DNA from: Bacteroidia bacterium
GTDB taxonomy: Bacteria; Bacteroidota; Bacteroidia; NS11-12g; UBA9320
Assembly: GCA_013042025.1 (NCBI GenBank)
Contig: JABDQY010000023.1
Location: 1-10,304 of the forward strand
DNA: 10,304 nt
Reading direction: 5' to 3'
Below the pieces are notes generated by a model. The model did no database searches and was not told the DNA's origin. It saw nothing but the letters and a program-made list of their open reading frames with translations. Positions 7,901 through 10,304 of this stretch are shown here, piece after piece. Position 1 is the first letter of the stretch. The number at the start of each line of letters is the position of its first letter. Position numbers and translations under genes: made by a program.

Positions 7901-8356
7901 AATAGTGAACGATTTGAAGTTTACAAATCTATTGATGGTGTTAATTACGATATGATTGGAGAAGTAGCAGGAAATGGAACAACAAATGAAATTTCTTCGT
8001 ATAGTTTTCTGGATCCATTATTAGGTGAAGGCACATCATACTATCAATTGAAACAGGTTGATTACAACTCTGATTATGAGCTTTCAGAAATCCGTCATTT
8101 GGTAAACTCAAATGGTAAGGAAGTAATAGCGTACCCTAATCCAACAAAAGATGTAACACGACTTGTGAATGTAGAAAAAGGTACAGAAATACAAGTGTAT
8201 GAATTAAGCGGGCTAGATGTGACATCTAGTGCCAACTTAAAGAATTATGGCAATGAGGTTGAGTTGGACCTATCTGGATTTAGATCAGGTACATATCTTG
8301 TGAAATTGCAAAACAAGAATCATCAAACGATTAAACGTATTAGCTTGGTTAATTAA
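4943..8356 (+). CDS. Large secreted TSP3-repeat protein with T9SS type A sorting domain
   Basis: Secreted or surface-anchored protein of 1137 residues. Start 4943 (or the adjacent ATG 4946) puts a normal signal peptide at the N-terminus: MMKLLLQTRG, the hydrophobic LLPLICLFFF, and likely cleavage after SITYA before QCPDG. The in-frame ATG at 4898 would add 15 residues in front and overlaps the promoter. Domain order: an unrecognised beta-rich N-terminal domain (about 26-250); first Ca-binding TSP3-like block (251-362) with two Cys pairs; a globular, Ser/Thr/Asn-rich beta domain (363-555); second TSP3-like block (575-920); a fibronectin-like module (about 960-1054, LTWATASEKNSERFEVYKS); and a T9SS type A C-terminal sorting signal (1061-1137) with AYPNPTKD and the closing pattern SGTYLVKL. 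Such proteins cross the inner membrane by Sec and the outer membrane by T9SS. The acidic repeats should bind Ca2+ and stiffen the stalk. No catalytic motif is visible; adhesion or structural roles are possible but unproven. Confidence 0.9.
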   Translation: MMKLLLQTRGLLPLICLFFFSITYAQCPDGSADYSWQGAGSGSQSVLTAGDTSASWTVVGCSKNVEIDFTFYNPDNVWDDVRTESNGAYGAGYMTFYMDNIANGASPNTAYSPGDEIIASWSFDTEIVLNDFLITDIDASDLNDAPAGHSSFQDRIIVELYNNGTPVSVYYVEADAAVSNYTISGDTITANWTSGVDNNSNPLDDEGTVYANSVDPIDSIVVRYIAGPDEAYPAQQAIAFGGITMCCYVPDMDGDGVTDIRDIDDDNDGIPDVQEICGDTATSFACWGADYFFDNDSDGILNYQDADFCTLNSHGVCYWMDFDNDGLINSLDQDSDNDGIPDVVEATGEDTDGDGYVDNQEDLTIPVGYMESSTSSTMLTISSSSSPTLSDDGTVILTMPFAFEYFGNTMSTTLRLNMNGWMTFDNITPGSVWNPISIPNSTYTNTIMMNWTDLNPSSGGAINYGTNGTAPNRIFIIEFVNVNFYSGTGSATFQLQLHETTNEIVIVTTNFNPSTSTGKVMGLNQMVSNAYVVSGRNDQVYTVTTAEGRSFIYNYGVEPNGRDDGYDSHPMTITDLDGDGYPNYQDVDSDGDGIPDVVEAGGIDIDGDGRYDTFVDTDNDGFADAVDGDVGNDSIAENISNALQLTNVDTDSNGIPNGYPMGDYDGDGFLDFLDIDVDNDGIADNREAQEGHNITNYTMVASLNSDADGDGLDDRYDPDQSDGLVSNTTANGTAIAQSNALDDFDGDGVPNHKDMDSDNDGIVDLIESDSTNDYTAFSTADVDMDGLYDIFDADTTGVAGSLGVTPFDDGDDTDGFADYLDFNADNDAYVDYVEAVDYNLNAQSQDDYETMASNYSPQNGGVAASNYSNAADSDGDGIPNWLDMDVIGNNFPNFLNPAHSLYSDTDNDGLVDLLDSDQNGSTPFGGTLIPGTIVPYPSDYNDITDPQSDWRDINTHIYLPVEWLKFEAIKVSNTSALLTWATASEKNSERFEVYKSIDGVNYDMIGEVAGNGTTNEISSYSFLDPLLGEGTSYYQLKQVDYNSDYELSEIRHLVNSNGKEVIAYPNPTKDVTRLVNVEKGTEIQVYELSGLDVTSSANLKNYGNEVELDLSGFRSGTYLVKLQNKNHQTIKRISLVN
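5693..6028 (+). repeat. First TSP3-like Ca-binding repeat block (coding)
   Basis: Encodes residues 251-362 of the secreted protein. Repeated DxDxDG units include DMDGDGVTD, DDDNDGIPDVQE, DNDSDGILN, DFDNDGLIN, DSDNDGIPDVVE and DTDGDGYVD. Two Cys pairs (CGDTATSFAC and CTLNSHGVC) sit between the units and probably form disulfides outside the cell. The DNA copies are diverged, so this is a protein-level repeat rather than a recent tandem duplication. Confidence 0.85.
6665..7702 (+). repeat. Second, longer TSP3-like Ca-binding repeat block (coding)
   Basis: Encodes residues 575-920. Many DxDxDG units are grouped in pairs of about 25 residues that end in Glu: DLDGDGYPN...DGIPDVVE, DYDGDGFLD...DNDGIADNRE, DFDGDGVPN...DNDGIVDLIE and a decayed DDTDGFADY...NADNDAYVDYVE. 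Linkers of 15-40 residues separate pairs. Unlike the first block, it contains no cysteine. Some units lack the Gly or an Asp and may not bind calcium. Confidence 0.85.
8123..8353 (+). other. T9SS type A C-terminal sorting domain (coding segment)
   Basis: Last 77 residues of the secreted protein. VIAYPNPTKDVTRLVNV opens the domain, the middle contains IQVYELSGLDV, and the end has LDLSGFRSGTYLVKLQN followed by KRISLVN. This layout (YPNP start, then strands with VYxLxG, then GxYLVKL) is that of the type A sorting signal, which in known T9SS systems is cleaved after outer-membrane passage. It shows that the organism should carry a type IX system elsewhere in its genome. Confidence 0.9.
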
Positions 8357-8382
8357 GACTTAGAGGCTAATTACTTTTATAT

Positions 8383-8423
8383 AAACCCTGTTTCCGGCGT
8401 TTGCCTGAGCAGGGTTTCTTTAT
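8383..8423 (+). terminator. Rho-independent-like terminator after the TSP3-repeat gene
   Basis: AAACCCTG (8383-8390) pairs perfectly with CAGGGTTT (8410-8417) around a 19-base loop, followed by a T-rich tail CTTTAT. It begins 27 bases after the stop codon and ends 45 bases before the protease ATG, so it should separate the two genes into different transcripts. The loop is longer than usual and the tail is short, so termination may be partial. Confidence 0.7.
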
Positions 8424-8467
8424 ACTGCAGGATTCGTAAACCAATTCTATTATATTCGAAGAACTGT

Positions 8468-10304
8468 ATGTTCCGCACCTCCTTTATTATCGTTGCTTTA
8501 TTTTTTGTTCTAATTTCTTCTTATGGTCAGGTGCAAATTTCAAAGGAATGTGTATTAAAACTGGAATCATTTGAAAACAGTAATTCAAGTCATGAAATTG
8601 CCTTGTTGGCAAAAGTGAATGACAATTATTCAAAATATACGCTTGCAGAAGAAAACCTAGTAATAGGTTCTCAAATAGGAGATTTTATTACAATTAGGAC
8701 AAACAGGTCTGCAATTTCTTTTCTAAGAAAATATCAGGGGTTTGATTTAATCCAAGTGGCTAAAACCATTAAGCCCAATTTGGCCAGAACTACTCTTGAT
8801 ATGCGAGTAGATAGCGTGAGAATAAGTGATCAATTGGACTTACCGTATTCGGGAAAAGATGTGATTATAGGGATAACAGATTGGGGTTTTGATTATACCC
8901 ATCCAAATTTTTATGATACGGCCCTGCAACACACAAGAATCTTAGCAGCGTGGGATCAATTCAAAACATCTGGTCCTCCACCTTCTGGCTACAACTATGG
9001 AACAGTATACGAAGGAGAGGCAGAATTACTGTCAGCACAATCAGATACCTTCAATGTCTATCAGTACGCAACTCATGGGTCTCATGTTGCAGGTATTGCA
9101 GGTGGGAGTGGAGCAGGGACAGAGCATCGCGGAATTGCATATGAATCGAGCTTTCTATTTGTTACTTTTTTAGTGGATGAAGCTGCAGTTTTAGATGGCT
9201 TTGCTTGGATGAAGGAAATGGCTGATAAACATGAAAAAAGATTGGTGGTAAATATGAGTTGGGGATTGTATTACATTGGATCTATGGATGGAAAATCTGT
9301 GCTAAGCCAAGCAATCGACGAATATTCAAAACAAGGAGTTGTGTTTGTAACAAGTGCAGGTAACAATGGAGATGTCAACTTTCATATTAAAAAGGAATTT
9401 GAAAATGACACCTTACGCTCATTAGTTGAGTTTTATCCATATGGAGCTCATGCGAGCATGTGGGGGCAGAGCATTTCAATGTGGGGCGATGTGAGTGCCT
9501 CCTTTGAAGCTGGATTTGAAGTGTACTCTGCTGGTAAAAATCTTCTTTCAAAGACTGAAATGATTAGCACTTCCATTCATGACGGATATATAGATAGTTT
9601 TTTAGTGGTAGGAATAGATACTATTTTTTATAATGCCTTAGTAGAAAAGGCTCATCCATTAAATCAAAGACCGCATATTCGATTGAGAATTAAAAATGAG
9701 AATACTTCTTTAAGAATTGGGCTAAAATCTCATGCAACAAGTGGAGTTGTTCATTTTTGGAATGTTGTTGAATTGACAAATGATGTTGGGAACTGGGGTT
9801 TACCATTTTCAAGCTTTAAGCCGAATTGGGTTGATGGTGATAACAAATATGGGGTTGGTGAACCTGCAAGTACAGAATCTGCAATATCTGTAGCTGCTCA
9901 TCAAGCACAAATCACCCTGTCAAATGGTACAAAATACGGAGGAACTATAGCTCCTTTTTCAAGTCGAGGTCCAACCTTAGATGGTCGAATCAAACCAGAT
10001 GTCAGTGCTCCAGGGGTAGGGGTGGCTTCATCTATGTCTTCATTTACCACCCGGCAATTTACCCTGTTAGAAAGTGTTAGCTTCGATGGGAAAAATTATC
10101 CTTTTGCACGAAATTCTGGGACATCCATGTCTGGTCCAGCGGCAGCAGGCGTTGTTGCATTAATGCTTCAGGCCGATAAGGATATTGAAAGTGCAAATGT
10201 TAAGTCTATATTAATTGAATCTGCAAGAAATGATGAAATCACTGGGGATTTATCGGACACTGGAAGTGTAACTTGGGGTTGGGGGAAAGTTGATGCTTTT
10301 AACG
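8468..10304 (+). CDS. Secreted subtilisin-like (S8 family) serine protease, 3' end outside window
   Basis: 612 complete codons are visible and no stop is reached. Residues 1-20 (MFRTSFIIVALFFVLISSYG) form a signal peptide, with a likely pro-region to about 120. The S8 catalytic triad is complete: Asp138 in IIGITDWGFDYTHP, His203 in ATHGSHVAGIAGG, Ser553 in NSGTSMSGPAAAGVVALM. The oxyanion Asn is at about 299 in TSAGNNGD, and SSRGPTLDGRIKPDVSAPG (498-516) is typical of the family. About 250 residues lie between that Asn and the Ser, with an extra segment near 305-460 that resembles a beta-sandwich insert seen in some large subtilases. The protein should be active outside the cytoplasm; whether it ends in a T9SS sorting domain cannot be seen. 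ATG 8468 directly precedes the signal peptide. TATATTCG at 8451-8458 is a one-mismatch -7 element only 10 bases before the ATG, a weak promoter candidate. Confidence 0.93.
   Translation, partial: MFRTSFIIVALFFVLISSYGQVQISKECVLKLESFENSNSSHEIALLAKVNDNYSKYTLAEENLVIGSQIGDFITIRTNRSAISFLRKYQGFDLIQVAKTIKPNLARTTLDMRVDSVRISDQLDLPYSGKDVIIGITDWGFDYTHPNFYDTALQHTRILAAWDQFKTSGPPPSGYNYGTVYEGEAELLSAQSDTFNVYQYATHGSHVAGIAGGSGAGTEHRGIAYESSFLFVTFLVDEAAVLDGFAWMKEMADKHEKRLVVNMSWGLYYIGSMDGKSVLSQAIDEYSKQGVVFVTSAGNNGDVNFHIKKEFENDTLRSLVEFYPYGAHASMWGQSISMWGDVSASFEAGFEVYSAGKNLLSKTEMISTSIHDGYIDSFLVVGIDTIFYNALVEKAHPLNQRPHIRLRIKNENTSLRIGLKSHATSGVVHFWNVVELTNDVGNWGLPFSSFKPNWVDGDNKYGVGEPASTESAISVAAHQAQITLSNGTKYGGTIAPFSSRGPTLDGRIKPDVSAPGVGVASSMSSFTTRQFTLLESVSFDGKNYPFARNSGTSMSGPAAAGVVALMLQADKDIESANVKSILIESARNDEITGDLSDTGSVTWGWGKVDAFN

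Noticed and set aside
8950..9144. 64-residue plus-strand open frame inside the protease
   Set aside because: Out of frame with the catalytic His region of the subtilase; chance frame.
1..10304. A new defence, mobile or biosynthetic system
   Set aside because: All genes fall into housekeeping, transport or secreted-protein classes, and no integrase, transposase, nuclease, direct repeat or cluster pattern is visible.

Overview
The window looks like an ordinary stretch of an AT-rich Bacteroidota chromosome, probably Flavobacteriales-like. Three things point there. A secreted protein ends in a type IX secretion (T9SS) type A sorting domain. Several genes are preceded by the Bacteroidota -7 element TAnnTTTG rather than by clear Shine-Dalgarno sequences. 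The glycyl-tRNA synthetase is of the single-chain bacterial type. I see no tRNA, rRNA, insertion sequence, CRISPR array, prophage or toxin-antitoxin pair.

Layout. Positions 1-294 (+) hold the C-terminal end of an unrecognised protein. It converges with, and overlaps by 7 bases, a minus-strand polysaccharide flippase (288-1598). The flippase has no ATG, GTG or TTG that would preserve its first membrane helix, and a CTG is the best-placed start. Divergent to it is glyS (1740-3275, +). This converges with a two-gene minus-strand operon: a cation diffusion facilitator zinc/cobalt/cadmium exporter (3883-4767) followed, with a TAATG overlap, by a conserved hypothetical cytosolic protein (3272-3883). 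A 175-base divergent control region (4768-4942) separates this operon from a large secreted protein (4943-8356, +). That protein has two thrombospondin type 3-like calcium-binding arrays, a globular domain between them, and a T9SS sorting domain. A hairpin terminator (8383-8423) closes that unit. A secreted subtilisin-like serine protease (from 8468, +) then runs off the right edge.

How the genes relate. Flippase, tRNA synthetase and metal exporter are separate housekeeping or envelope functions that happen to be adjacent. The Ca-repeat protein and the subtilase are both exported and may both be T9SS cargo, but the terminator between them suggests separate transcription, and the subtilase C-terminus is outside the window. 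I found no convincing new biological system. The most useful second looks are the flippase start codon, the split TSP3 array, the hypothetical gene coupled to the metal exporter, and the large insert in the protease catalytic domain.
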